From Nymphaea colorata (lineage: Eukaryota > Streptophyta > Magnoliopsida > Nymphaeales > Nymphaeaceae): a stretch of 64,000 nt of DNA. The stretch's first letter is position 1. Every line of letters starts with the position of its first letter. The position numbers were made by a program, and so were the translations under genes. Of this stretch, positions 1 to 13,466 are shown in pieces. The stretch covers positions 16,587,934 through 16,651,933 of the forward strand of contig NC_045138.2 of NCBI RefSeq assembly GCF_008831285.2, in the 5' to 3' direction. The notes under the pieces were generated by a model. That model was not told the origin of the DNA. It saw only the letters and a list, made by a program, of their open reading frames with translations, and made no database searches.

Positions 1-1295
<1,295 letters not shown>

Positions 1296-3335
1296 CCCAA
1301 GCCCCGGCGGTAACAGTGATTGTACAAGTTTTGTTGTGATTTTCCATTTTTGTATATCCTCTGTGAAATTTACTAGATTCGTGTTCATGGCAACAGGAAA
1401 AAGAAAAGAAAAAAAAAAGGAAATGAAAGGAAATCATAAAAGAAGGAATTTTTTGTGTATCATATCCATTCTTTTATGAAAGGAAAAGGTCTGTTGATTT
1501 TTATTCGGATTTACCACCACCAACTTATAATGTTCCAAGAATAACCACCATCGGGTTAAGGGGGAGGGTGAGTGGATCCATTTCCAAATCTGAACAATGA
1601 ATACGAATTTCTTTTCTATCCCAAGATTTCCAATATGCAGCCATATGTGCTCTTAAGTTGCCAGATAAGTGCGGCTGTGCTTAGACTGAAATGGTTAAAG
1701 TATCTGATATCCAGACCTAGGATTGGGGATGTCAACGGATTGACCTCAGATTAAATATAGTTGTTACCATATTGTGACTGCTGCTTAATTGGAGAGGGGG
1801 ACAGATTTTGTTGAAATATTTATAAAAAAAGGTCTATGAATATATTCGAATTTTTTCTTGTAAACGGTTTAATATGCCGAAAATATGATATTTATTAGAG
1901 TTGGTAACGCAAATTTTATACCATGTCTACATTTGATTACCATGTCGAATCCAATTACTTGAATTCGGAATCAAAATTGAATGGCGCAATATATAAACCG
2001 GCATCTCTATCGAACTTCGAAGATGCGAGCCTGCTTGTTTATTTCCTCCTGTAAGAGAACAGCAAAATTCGTGTCTAATTGAAGCCTATTGTCGGTTCGA
2101 ATCAGACCTGGAAGCTGTTAAGAAATCTAAAACAATAGTGGTTCTATGAGCATCCATCTTCCTTGCATGCCTAGTCCCATAGGCTCTGATTTGTTTCCAC
2201 GCAAACGGGACAGAGTCGCAGCCAGAAACAGGTAGAAGGTTTCGTGAGAGGTACACAAATATGTAAACTTAGAGTCATTAGTGAGCAGCAATACCAATAT
2301 ACGCAGTTCATTTCACACGAGCCAACCCTGAACTTTCCTTTTTCCCACTTAAAAGATCCCTCATATTTTTATGTTCGTTTCTCTTGAAACTTACATGCAA
2401 TATGAGAATCTTGGATGGAAAATTATTTAGGAGGGGATTTTCGAATTTACACATCCATCCCCTGTTTTCTGGGGTTTCACAAGCACATCACTAACAATTT
2501 AAAATTGTTCATCGATACTATATTTTAGACAATTTATTGTCTGAATAATTGGCATAAATGTCGGTAAAAATAGTTAAATAGGACAACCTTAAGTAGAATA
2601 GAAGTTTTTTAGTAAGATAAACTCATTTTACAGGATTGGTATAGATGAAATGAAAATGGATGGGTTTATCAGTTGCAATAGTGGAGGAACAAATTTGTTA
2701 ACTACCTAAGACAAATTACGGATAAATTTTGAAAAATGCCCTGTTTACTTCTGAATCGAATGCATATTTGGTGTGGACAAATACGCCAGGTATGAATCAG
2801 AATCGTAAAACACATTACCAGATGACTTTGCATGCATAATCCAGATGGAATCATGCTCGTCGAGAGTTATGAACGACTAGATGAATGAAGACATTGAAGC
2901 GTAGTTGGCAAACCCATGACTCGGAGTCGAATCGACAGATGACAAGATCATTGGGATACTGATATGCAAGCTAAAGTATTGGGAGAACATTATCTTAAGG
3001 CACCGAAAGCAACCCTAAACTCTGGGAGGATAAAAAAAATGGGGGAAAACTTCAGCCTTCACTCAAGTGGTGGGAAAAGCCTCCCACTCACCCAAAAATA
3101 CCAAACTTTGCCATTCTACACTACAGCTTGAACTTTATATAGTTAACCCTTAGAATGCATCTGGTCGAAGGTATCCTAGATTTTTCATTTCACAAATATG
3201 GTGAGTTAAGTGGTATGGTTTTTAATATTGTTTCAGAAAGAAAGGAAAAGCAGGCATGATTTTATTTGTCAAAGTCCACATATGTAGCAACTTCTTGATT
3301 GCGGTTAGGTGTTATGACCACCATGTAAGTTGATT

Positions 3336-3336
<1 letters not shown>

Positions 3337-3367
<31 letters not shown>

Positions 3368-3377
3368 CACACACACA
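3337..3377. repeat. Compound (GT)n(AT)n(AC)n microsatellite, self-complementary
   Basis: Eight GT units are followed by about seven AT units and five AC units. The GT block can pair with the AC block across the AT centre, so the array is a potential hairpin or cruciform. Confidence 0.9.
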
Positions 3378-5840
3378 AATATATATTTATATATTTATAT
3401 TTATACATATAGAGAGAGCAAAATTGACAGAGTCATCCAGCTCATTCATGTGGCATGTTCAATCTATCGTAATGGACGATTGAAAGAAAAACAAGGAGAA
3501 AAAAAATGATGGGCATTTTTGTTATCTAACCTTTCATCCATATAATTTTGGTCCTTTCAATCACACATCCGTGGTCGGATTATAAGAAAAAATAGCTAAG
3601 TGATGTTCCTCATTGTAAGTTGGATCCTGCAATTCTTTTTAAACAAGGTTAAAACCATGTGATCAATAATTAAAATCTTACTTTCTCAACTATCTTCCCT
3701 CATACAAGGCACATACTTTCTTAATATGTTTATTTCAGGATCCCGCACAAGATCTGTTGTGGTTTTAGGGAATGACCCTTTCTCCGTAAAGTTTCCCAAT
3801 TTATTAGCAATTTTCTCGTTATTTTCTATCTCTACTCTTCCTCGACAGTCTCATTGTATCCACCTTCAGGTTATAGACTATAGAAATAGTTAACAAAAAC
3901 TCCCAGTCTTTGTCTATAAAACAGTTCTAAGACAATTTCATCGAAGGCCATAATTTATGCATGACTAGAGATGATTTTGGAAACTAAATGTCATACTTTT
4001 ATAGGAGTCCTTAATTTTATTTTGGGAAAACTAATTGAACTGTTGTCATTTCCCTATTGAAAATCAGAAGAATCAACAGAGTTTTTTTCATTTGCAAATA
4101 TAATATTATGAAGGTCGGATGATGAACTGTTCAAACTTTTTTGGGTTTGTAAAACCTTAGCTGTACGTTAAGAAAAGTTTATTTTTACATCAATTTCTAG
4201 ATTTTTTTGGTATATATAAAGATAACATGCATGTAGCTTCACTAAAAAAAAATTATTAACAACTCATGTCTTATCTATTAAAGTATGGTTAAGTGGTAAA
4301 ATATTATTTCTAAACAATGCCCTCTAACTTTAGATTATTGGGACCATGATGGACAGAAGAATGAATGTGCCCAAACATTCAAGAAGGATGTGGCAAATTT
4401 CAAAAATTGCTAAAGAAGTGGGTCAGGGTGGTGAAGTTAATGGAAAAGGTTACCACCTGACAAGAAATGAAATTTATTGCAGTTGTATACAACTCTCGTA
4501 ATATTTTTTGGGTCATTAATTGATTGATCAGATCGAGGCCGCGGATTTAATAGTATTTCTTAACACGAAATTTCTTAATTTTAAAGCGAACAAACAACCA
4601 TAGTGAATTGAAACTTAAATTGGTTTTCTGAAACAACTGAGAATAGCTTTCGAAAAGTCTAACTTTCTCAGCCCGTCTTTACTACATCGGTAGCTCTCTA
4701 TAATCAAAGTGAAGGATGGATTCAGAAAACTTCAATAAGAGAAGGTTGGATGTGGTAAATTGTTAATAAGATGGAGTTATTCAGGGAAAAATTATAATTT
4801 ATTTACCATGTTTTTTATTGTTATAATAGTTCTTGATTAATTATTTTCACTGTGGAAGGCTAACCAGAGTTGGCTGCTTTAGTGGATGGTTACAATTATG
4901 AAACAAACTATTGCAAATTTGACAATCTCACTGGAAAAAAACAAGAAGTGAATGCAAGTGTTATCTTCAAATTCATGCCTGATCTGTTGCAAGTTAAATT
5001 CGCCTTGTCCTAGTTTTTAAGGTCAAATTCGTCAATTGGAACTACTTCTCCAACTCAGCTATCTTTTAAAAAGGAGAGAAAGAAATGTGTTAATAAAATG
5101 ATGTTACTCTAAGTACATGATTACATTAAGTTGGTAAGCAAGATTAAAGCAAGAACATGTTAGAATTTCCCCCAAAAGGCAAATATCATGAATTGATTTG
5201 CTAATAGCAACAAGGATGAGCTTTCTCATGATGTTTCCCTCCTAAGGTTTAGTACATGGGAGATTGGACTCCATGACGGGTCCCCTACCACTAGGGGAGC
5301 CAAAAATTTTAACTGGTGGGGCACTGGTTCAATAATCTTAATGTTTTAAGGGGCACGTGAGGCTGGTGTGGGCAACTGCCCACACTAGCCACCATGTGGC
5401 TCCGCCACTGCCATCTACTATACTAACCACAGCCCGAGCCAATGAAGTAGTCCCTTTGGGAAATCTTTGATAAGAAGTGCCGTGTCATAAAGCCATCTCT
5501 CTGTCTCTCCTGGACATCCTGATCTAAAAAACAATTAATTAAACCAAAAAATGGTTTTGTCAGCCGTCGTCCTGCCCTTTTAGCAACTCTTCAATCCGCA
5601 TATGAAAAGCAATCTTGTCTCTTTGAGAGAGAGAGAGAGAGCAATAGTTATTATAGTAGCCAAATCCAGCCAACAACTCCAGTAGTTAGGAACTTAAATG
5701 CTGTCAACTATAGAAAAATACAGTTATCAAGAAGAATCCACTAATAAATTGTCTACCTAAACAATTAATACTATCAGTAAATGCACATTCGATCCATGTG
5801 CAATTAATGCAGCCGCTACCCAATCTTTCTTTACCTTTTC

Positions 5841-5844
<4 letters not shown>

Positions 5845-5906
<62 letters not shown>
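5845..5906. repeat. Compound (CT)n(TA)n microsatellite
   Basis: A CT/TC run of about 31 bases passes directly into a TA run of about 31 bases. The same CT-then-TA arrangement on the + strand recurs at 24010-24043 and 63801-63921. Confidence 0.95.
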
Positions 5907-5908
<2 letters not shown>

Positions 5909-6690
5909 CAAATAATGAAAAAATGGAAGACTACCTTCCACAGAAGTCTTGCTTCATATGAATCATTTATTGTTTTCATACAGTAAAGTTGACTTTAACA
6001 TGGTTTTCGAAGTTATCTTTAAATGCTTCCATGTTGATGAACAGCAAACTGTTATATTTGTTTATTGTATCAATCTTTCGATGCACTCAAAGGTGAAATA
6101 AACCAACTGGCATGTCAAAAAAAGAAACCCGCGAAACATCCATGGCATTTTCATAAACAATGACCGGTTAAAGTAACAGCTTAAAATCCATACCAATGTC
6201 AATATATATATATATATATATATAACCACATGCATACACAAAATTTGTGGCGATAGAGCAAACGCTCTAAAGGACAATAGATAAGAAATTGAAACGACAT
6301 ATATATAAGCATCACATCGCCTCTTGAATGGCAGTTGCAAACAATGGAGGTAGGGCTAGCAGATAATGTTGCCACATGGTTTCAAGGATGAACCTTACTG
6401 CATGTGTTCCAGATCGCTCCTGCTTATCTGGAGGATATGCTCAAACTTTTCTTCATCATACCAAGAAGATAAGGAGCTCGACATCGGCAGCTAAAACACG
6501 GAACAAGTTCCAGAAAAAATTGCAACAAAAGCATGGCCCTCCACTAAACCGATAAGGTCTCCATGCAACCTGGACAGTTTATGTCACTATATATTTATAT
6601 AATGTCTTATTTATACAGTGGCAAAGCAAATCTTTAATTAACACTTCAAGTAACACTGAAAAACACATAATAATGACAAATGCTGGATGA

Positions 6691-6696
<6 letters not shown>

Positions 6697-6733
<37 letters not shown>
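6697..6733. repeat. (AT)n microsatellite
   Basis: An uninterrupted AT run of about 36 bases. Shorter runs of the same kind lie at 6202-6224, 7139-7164 and 13277-13297. Confidence 0.95.
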
Positions 6734-6736
<3 letters not shown>

Positions 6737-7695
6737 GTCTAATCAAGGCCCGATGCATTATATGGAGAAGGTGTGATTAAACATGTTTATGGACTGATGC
6801 AATGCTTCAAGTGAGTGTGATTAAATATATATCCAAATGCATTGCATTGAATGGTGTGCTGTGAGAGGCTCAAGGATTTATCTGTCCAAACTTGTAGAGA
6901 GAATAGATTTTGGCTATCTACGGTCGCTCACTGGGCATTTTTCCAAAACAGTCCATCTAAAGCAGATGAATAGTTGAGAGAAAAACAATGAGAAACATAT
7001 GTAAAGTAATAATAGTATATGACTAAAATGTCTATCATTTTTTCTCCTTCATTTTCTCATACTCATTCATTATGTTAGATCAGACAACCTTAGTTAAATG
7101 GCTAAGTGACTTTGAAAAGTTAGAGCTACCATTCAGTTAATATATATATATATATATATATATAATTGAGCTTGCACTTGCACTTGTCCACCAATATAAG
7201 AAATAGAAAGGAGGAAGTTTTGGGGTGGCTGCTTTATCCAATGAAAATTGGGATGACAGGTTGACATGATTTGATAGGTATAGTGACATAAAGGTCGATC
7301 ATGTGAAGTTGGATTATGAAGTATTTGAGTCAAAGTGTTAGACAAGGACCTAACTAGCTGGTTAGTGGTAGCGCCTATAAAGATAAGATTGTTGGGGTTG
7401 CAACCCCAAGCCACTAGCCCCACTTGCCTTCCTATCCAAGAGACATGGACATATCACATAATAATTATTTGTCCCCATGCACCACAAAGTTTGTGGCTTA
7501 CGTATGAGGTCAATATCAATAACTGTATATATATGTTCGTATTCATATGTGGTGCATGAGAACTATGAACAGTTGTGACAGTTGAGATTCGGTAAAAGCT
7601 TATGTACAATACAACGTACACTTGGTCGCTAGCCTGAGCCATGATCAATGTTTGACGAATCGGCCAGGTTGCTGACTCAGTTAGATATGACACCG

Positions 7696-7696
<1 letters not shown>

Positions 7697-7763
<67 letters not shown>
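7697..7763. repeat. Long (AT)n microsatellite
   Basis: An uninterrupted AT run of about 67 bases that ends ten bases before the LTR-like remnant at 7773. Confidence 0.95.
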
Positions 7764-7766
<3 letters not shown>

Positions 7767-7772
7767 TGACAA

Positions 7773-7964
7773 GTATAACACCCCAAATATTTAGTTCCGT
7801 ATCGAAGATTGCAAGAGATCTTCAAGTGCTTATAAAGGGGGTTTCTGAATAGATGGTTGTCTTGGTTTCTAGCCTTTTTCGGGTTAGAACCAAAGCTGCT
7901 AGGGAGCGAGTTGGGATCCATCGAACCAAGGGCCCGAGCCCAAGAGTAGGTCGGGTTGTCACAA
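7773..7964 (+). mobile_element. LTR-like remnant, copy 1
   Basis: The segment opens with TATAACACCCC and closes with GGTCGGGTTGTCACA, resembling the TGTAACACCCC...GTTGTGACA layout of short LTRs in plant retrotransposons. It contains TATAAA at 7831-7836, which would fit an LTR promoter. It shares the blocks GGTTAGAACCAAAGC, GGGATCCATCGAACCAA and AAGAGTAGGTCGGGTTGT with the copy at 12467-12620. No gag or pol coding sequence is seen nearby. A degenerate solo LTR is the likeliest reading. Confidence 0.5.
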
Positions 7965-8654
7965 CAAGTGGCACATTTGGAAAGAGGTGGCATAGATTCA
8001 ATCAGAATCAGCTGATTTCTACAACACTGATGGCGAGATTTTAGCTTGCCAAACTTTTTAGCTGAGTAGTCCTTATTTATACGGTTGATTTGAGAGGGAT
8101 GGATTTAAATATATATTTTTTTTGGCATTGTGCAACTTTGATGTTTCAATTTTATATGAATTTTAGAAAAGAATAATTTAATAATTGATGTTTATCGACT
8201 CAACCATATGGATCACACTTATCCAGTCAAATTTCATTAAGATAACTATTAAGAAGAATAAGTATTGGTATGATAAGGCTTTGGTGAATCCCAACTAAAG
8301 GGCTGGATAATGCGTGCTGGTAAAAGGAAAACTTTAATGATAATGATATGCTAGAAAGTAAGGTCTCAAGTTATCCTTGACAAAAGATTAATTCATTGAA
8401 ATTTAAAATGACAAATATGGCTGAACTTCTCACATTAACTGATCTGATGTAAAGAGAACTATGTGAATCATAGGATATAAACAGTTCAGATTTGGGTCAG
8501 ATCTAGCTTTTGACAAATTTAACTTAATTGTGCTCTTTGTAATCGGATTTTGAGGTTCAGATCATATTTTCAAAACCGAATTCAGATTGAGCTACCTAAT
8601 TAACATCCCATATTTCTATGTAATTAGGTTAAATTTTTAGCATGTCGCATATAG

Positions 8655-8687
8655 ATACATACATACATACATATATATATATATATC
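8655..8687. repeat. (CATA)n / (AT)n microsatellite
   Basis: Several ATAC/CATA tetranucleotide units pass into an AT run. Confidence 0.85.
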
Positions 8688-10789
8688 AGATCCGAATTCG
8701 GAGAGAATTAATTTGATTAGAAACTGGATCCAAATTTTTAACCAGATTCTGCAGAAGGGTTTCAAATTTGGAGCAATAATCCGATAGATTTGATCAGTTA
8801 CATGATCACCAGTGAATTATGGAGTTCAACCTTTTCTCTTTTTAGTGTATGAAATTTTTTCTTTTTTAATTCTCAATTGGTAAAATAGGGTTCACACTTA
8901 TACTAGGGCCTGAATTGACCACGTCAAATCAATCTCAAACATCCCCACAAGGTGGATGAAGTTGCTATTGGCTATAGAGGTTGCGCCTCCAAGAAGCAAA
9001 GAACAAAAATTATGAACCATAAAGTTTATCCTTTGTAGTTGGGATAAGGCTCTATAGTAATGGTGATATGATGCTTAGCATTTTTTATGTATACGCCATA
9101 AAATATTGCTTTGAGCTTCAGTTTTTTTTCATGATCCCGATTGTTTCACTAGAAAAATAGGAAGAAGAAATTTCTTAGTATTATAATTAAATGTCACATC
9201 ATATAAGGAAGAATTGAAATCATCTTGAGCTTCATCCAATCACAGCTACTCGATGCATTGAATCAGTGTACTGTAAAAGGCCGCAAGAAAAGAACCCAAA
9301 GAGAGAAATCCACAAATCCTTGTATAAAATATGAATATGACCATAATAAGTGTATAAAATGTTTTATGCTATAAATGTTGCAACAACAACACGCTACATG
9401 TACAATAGGCAATTAAAATATGGACTTGTGTAAAAAAAATTATGTCTCTTCACCATTATTGAAACCACCAATGTCATATTTCACTCCACAAGAAACCAAT
9501 GAGCGAGCTTGGAGCCAACAGATCCACATGGCTCATGGAAGGTCAGCCCACTTTTAGTGAACCCTGTTCCAGATGACGACCCCATCAAACAAGGAGCTTG
9601 TTCTGTTCAAGTAAAAAGAGTCCAATAATTTGATCAAGCAAGCAGCCATTGGCACACTGAACTAATAATACCCACCATTTTCCATTAAGGACAAGCTCTT
9701 GAAGATGCATGTGAAGCCACAAACAGCCCACACCAAGGGTGTGCCAGATCTTGTCCTGGCTCAACCAGCTGGACCTGCCCTGCAACTAAACCAAATGAAG
9801 TTGGGGAGCACTAATAAAAAATTCATGCCATTATTGGATCAATGTTCTGATCATGGAGTAGCCATGTGGGTTTCGACAGTCGGCCATTTGGTTCTTAGAT
9901 TCTTTCGAATCGTTAGACTGGAGGCGTCAAAATTGAAGAAGGTCAAGAGTTCAATACCCACCTAAGTTGGCGGATATCTGGTAAAAGGTTCGCCTTTATT
10001 GATCTCAGGCCGCGATCAAGGGAAAGGCAAAGGAGAAGAGAAGTGGTTAAGTTAGTAACCATCCCCAAGAGCCATGCAAGAGGAACCTTAAGACCAAAAG
10101 CTAATGGGCTGTGTTTGTGTCCCATCAAAGATCACATTCACAAAGAGTGCATCTTCTTTAAGGAACAATGGAGGCAGAAGGGGACAAAGTTCATTTTGTC
10201 CCCTTCCATGGTGTAGGGTGCAGTCATTTCACAGGCTCAACTTGTGTCCCAATCTTTGCGGGAATCTGCCAAGTTGAAACCCTAGCCAATTCAAGGATGC
10301 CATGTGTCAACTTTTGCTATTTAAACAAATATTTTTAAATTGTTTTTATATGTTTTTTAAAAATAATTTTATTTTATTTTTTATCTGTTTACGAAGTAAG
10401 TTTACCAATTTGATTCTATATTGTAGTCATTAGAGGAAATAACGTTACTCTTGAGTCCCATTTTGATTGAAGTGGCTATAGAGTCTGTGTTCATTGACAA
10501 AATCTAAGAAAAATGGTCTTCAAATTATTGGGGAGATCATGTCCACGGCACCTTGATTGGCGCTGCAAAATGCAATTGTTGTTAACATAAGATTTGGATT
10601 TGCCGATCCAGAAGCTGTTCATACATTCATTAAATTCCACCCGGATCAGTATCTGATCCAAATGCGGTGCGGTTTCTAAACTTTCCCTCAGATCCAGCGA
10701 TAATGTCTGTGTTTTAGTGACGATTCGGCGACCGAAACGGAGAGAGCGATTCCCGATCCGGGACGAGCACAGGGATCGGAGTCCGACTC

Positions 10790-10995
10790 TCCCTCTCACT
10801 AACGGCGCCGTCGATTATGGCGGGTGTGGCGCGCGGGGACTACCTAACGGCCCCGTCCCGCGCCGTTAAATTTGGGGATGGCGCTGGCGCCAATCAGGGC
10901 GGATCTCCCGCGCTCTTCCCCACGTCTGCAATCATGCGGTCATTTTCTCTCCCCACTTGCGCGCCTTCCTCCATGTGGGCCCCGCGCACCCTGAA

Positions 10996-11029
<34 letters not shown>

Positions 11030-11700
11030 TATTAGGGTTTGCGATGCGTTTTTTCAATCTGCCGAAAGTGCCCCTGCCTCCTGCTTTCATGACAATTCTC
11101 ATCGGATCTGGATTTAGAAAACCTAACCTCGGACCCAGACGGAACCATAAAGATCAGGTACAGATAATACCCATTATGAAGGACCCGACCCGGCGTAATA
11201 GGGACCTGGTCAGCGACTTGAACTCGGTAGAGGATCCGAATCAGGTCCGTACCACTGGTGCTGTCTGATCTGACAGCGGGTCCATTGTTTCCATCAAAAA
11301 ATGCCGGATCCGAGATCTTCTTGGTTTGTTTCATTGTCGTAAAATGGATCCCTTCGGTCGCCAAGTTTGATGCTGGAGTCCCCGACGGAAAATGTCAGAT
11401 GGTTCAGGTCCGGATCCAGTTATTAAGAATCCCCATGTTGTTGGACCTGTATCTGGACCCACATGACTCGCGCCCCGGAATATTACAATTCGTGCAGTAT
11501 ATTTTTTTCAAGAAAAGGATTCCAATTTCTAATCGGGTCGGAGTTTGGACCAAGCAGACCGTGTTATAATGCGCAACCGATTGTCAGATGTGGGTCCAAG
11601 CCAAGTAACCCTTAGACCCGACCCGAAGGCGACATCGAAGGAACCGTACACGTCTTTCATGTGGGACCAAGAGCACCCGATCCAAGGGTTTTAGACGTCT
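10790..11700. other. GC-rich, CpG-containing island without a recognisable gene
   Basis: Base composition changes sharply from the AT-rich surroundings. CG dinucleotides are frequent (for example around 10800-10990), and GATCCG, GACCCG and GGTCGG-type words recur up to about 11650. A (CT)n run lies at 11000-11027. Open frames of 60-110 codons exist on both strands, but none resembles a family I know and none has supporting splice structure. It could be a promoter region whose gene has been lost, or a remnant of a GC-rich transposon. Confidence 0.45.
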
Positions 11701-12466
11701 TGCTTCTTTTTCAGAAGGCTTTTCTAATAAATTGGAGTTCGTTCGTATCATGAAGCAATATGTTACGTCCACGCATGCATAGAGAGGGTTCTCTCTCTCA
11801 TTTATTACTCAATATTTTTTTTTGGTGATAATAAAAACTAAAACCATGGGAATGAATTGTAGTTGCATATTATATCATTTGCAATAGTTTTTAGAATTGT
11901 ATATGATAATAATTTTAGTTGAGTTGGTTTCTGAAAAAGTTATAATATTTGTTGTTGAGCCATCCTTTCTATCTTTGTACTTTACAGTTTAAAAAGCAAT
12001 GCATAGTTTACATGTTAATATCTGAAGCAAAGTTACAAGTAGTTTTTATATGACACCAAGCGATGACATTAAATCTTATTTTATGACTTAACAGCTTAAA
12101 TTTATGCCGTGTTGGTTTTTTAAGATGCTTTGTTAATGTAACTAATGAGAAGCTTAATTTGGTTGTCAAAATAATAAATTGTGACTTTATTTAAAGTTTT
12201 GGAAGGCTGGCAATTTGCTTAACGTGCACGACCCTATACAATTAAAAAACATACATTTAATGTATGATTTTTTAATAATTAAGTCTGCATTTTGCAAAAC
12301 ATAAAGTTAAACAATTTAAGCTTTTAGTGGACTTAATCTGTCTAAACTTCAAACCTGGCTTGCTAGCCCCGTTCATTGGGGGCAGTCCATTTGGACAAGC
12401 TTAGTTCGATCGGGGTCAAGTCGAAGAGGCCTTGACCCAGAATTTAGGCTCAGTTTGAGTTATATA

Positions 12467-12620
12467 TGTAACGTCACGCTTCGAAAAGTTTAATCTCCTA
12501 CATAAGATCGTGAAGAATCCTAGAAGACTTAAGTGAAACTATTTTTCCAGTTTGAACCAAAACGGCCATGTTGAGATCCATCAAACCAAACCTAGTGTAA
12601 GAGTAGGTCGGGTTGTGACA
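12467..12620 (+). mobile_element. LTR-like remnant, copy 2
   Basis: The segment runs from TGTAACGTCACGC to GGTCGGGTTGTGACA and matches the copy at 7773-7964 over several blocks, with internal differences and a shorter length (about 154 versus 192 bases). It has the same orientation and is also beside a long (AT)n array, here on its downstream side. The two might be ends of one decayed element of about 4.85 kb, but no primer-binding site or polyprotein is visible between them. Confidence 0.5.
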
Positions 12621-12655
12621 GTGATATTATAGACAATTCAACACTTGTTCTTTCC

Positions 12656-12659
<4 letters not shown>

Positions 12660-12734
<75 letters not shown>
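12660..12734. repeat. Long (AT)n microsatellite
   Basis: An uninterrupted AT run of about 75 bases, 40 bases downstream of the second LTR-like remnant. Confidence 0.95.
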
Positions 12735-12737
<3 letters not shown>

Positions 12738-13330
12738 CATAAATTGGACCCATAAGTTTTTTGCTTTTTTTTTTTGGGTGATGTGATTTGTATTAAATGA
12801 AAATGTCATTTTTTGCTTCTAACACAAGACCTGCAACAAAATAATGTGGATGTATAACATAGGAAGAACGTATTTATGCTCGAGTTTACAATAATTACCT
12901 TGCGTGTAATGCCCAAGCATGTCCGGTCCATAACTGCTTTCGTTAGGCCCCATTTGTCGGCCTCAAATAAATCCCTGGCTATGTTTTTCTTCTCAAATTT
13001 GACTTAGGGGTCTTCATTATTATGCTAAATTCGATTACGTAGTCCTAACATTGTATGTGTTTTTTTTTTGTTCATATATGGTAAACCAATAATTTAGATT
13101 GCACTAAAACTTAAAAGAAAAAAACAAAAGCGCCATACTTTCCCATTATTATATTCAATCAGGGAGCAAGCTTTATACTGTACAACACTGTTAAATACGT
13201 CAACATTTAACAGGTTCATAAATTATGTCAAAACGTACAAGCAATTATATTTGTCGCTGACATAAAATTAAGCGTGATATATATATATATATATATAACA
13301 AATCCTCACCATTTTGACCTCCATCCAGTC

Positions 13331-13466
13331 ACAACATTAAACAATCTGATGCGAAATATATATATACAACATTAAAGAAATTTTCCGTCAAAATTTGGTT
13401 GGAGAAATATATATATACAACATTAAACAATCTGATGGGAAAGGTTGAAGAAATATATATATACAA
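13331..13466. repeat. Short tandem duplication with an 86-bp period
   Basis: The block ACAACATTAAACAATCTGAT occurs at 13331 and again at 13417. The A-rich (TA)n-ACAAC junction recurs three times across the interval, as expected for a partial tandem duplication. Confidence 0.75.

Noticed and set aside
2085-2110. GGTTCGAATC-like word suggesting a tRNA T-arm
   Set aside because: No cloverleaf, acceptor stem or matching D-arm could be built around it.
7454-7993. 179-codon minus-strand open frame
   Set aside because: It reads through the (AT)n array, giving a long Tyr-Ile run, and overlaps the LTR-like remnant; there is no family resemblance.
9585-10128. Overlapping open frames on both strands near 9.6-10.1 kb
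   Set aside because: Short, no start context or splice structure, and no recognisable protein family; a decayed transposon piece at most.
7773-12620. Intact LTR retrotransposon between the two LTR-like copies
   Set aside because: No gag-pol frame, primer-binding site or polypurine tract is visible, and the two copies are too diverged for a young element.
13331-13466. Spaced repeats as a possible CRISPR array
   Set aside because: Only two to three AT-rich units of uneven spacing in plant nuclear DNA; no cas genes.
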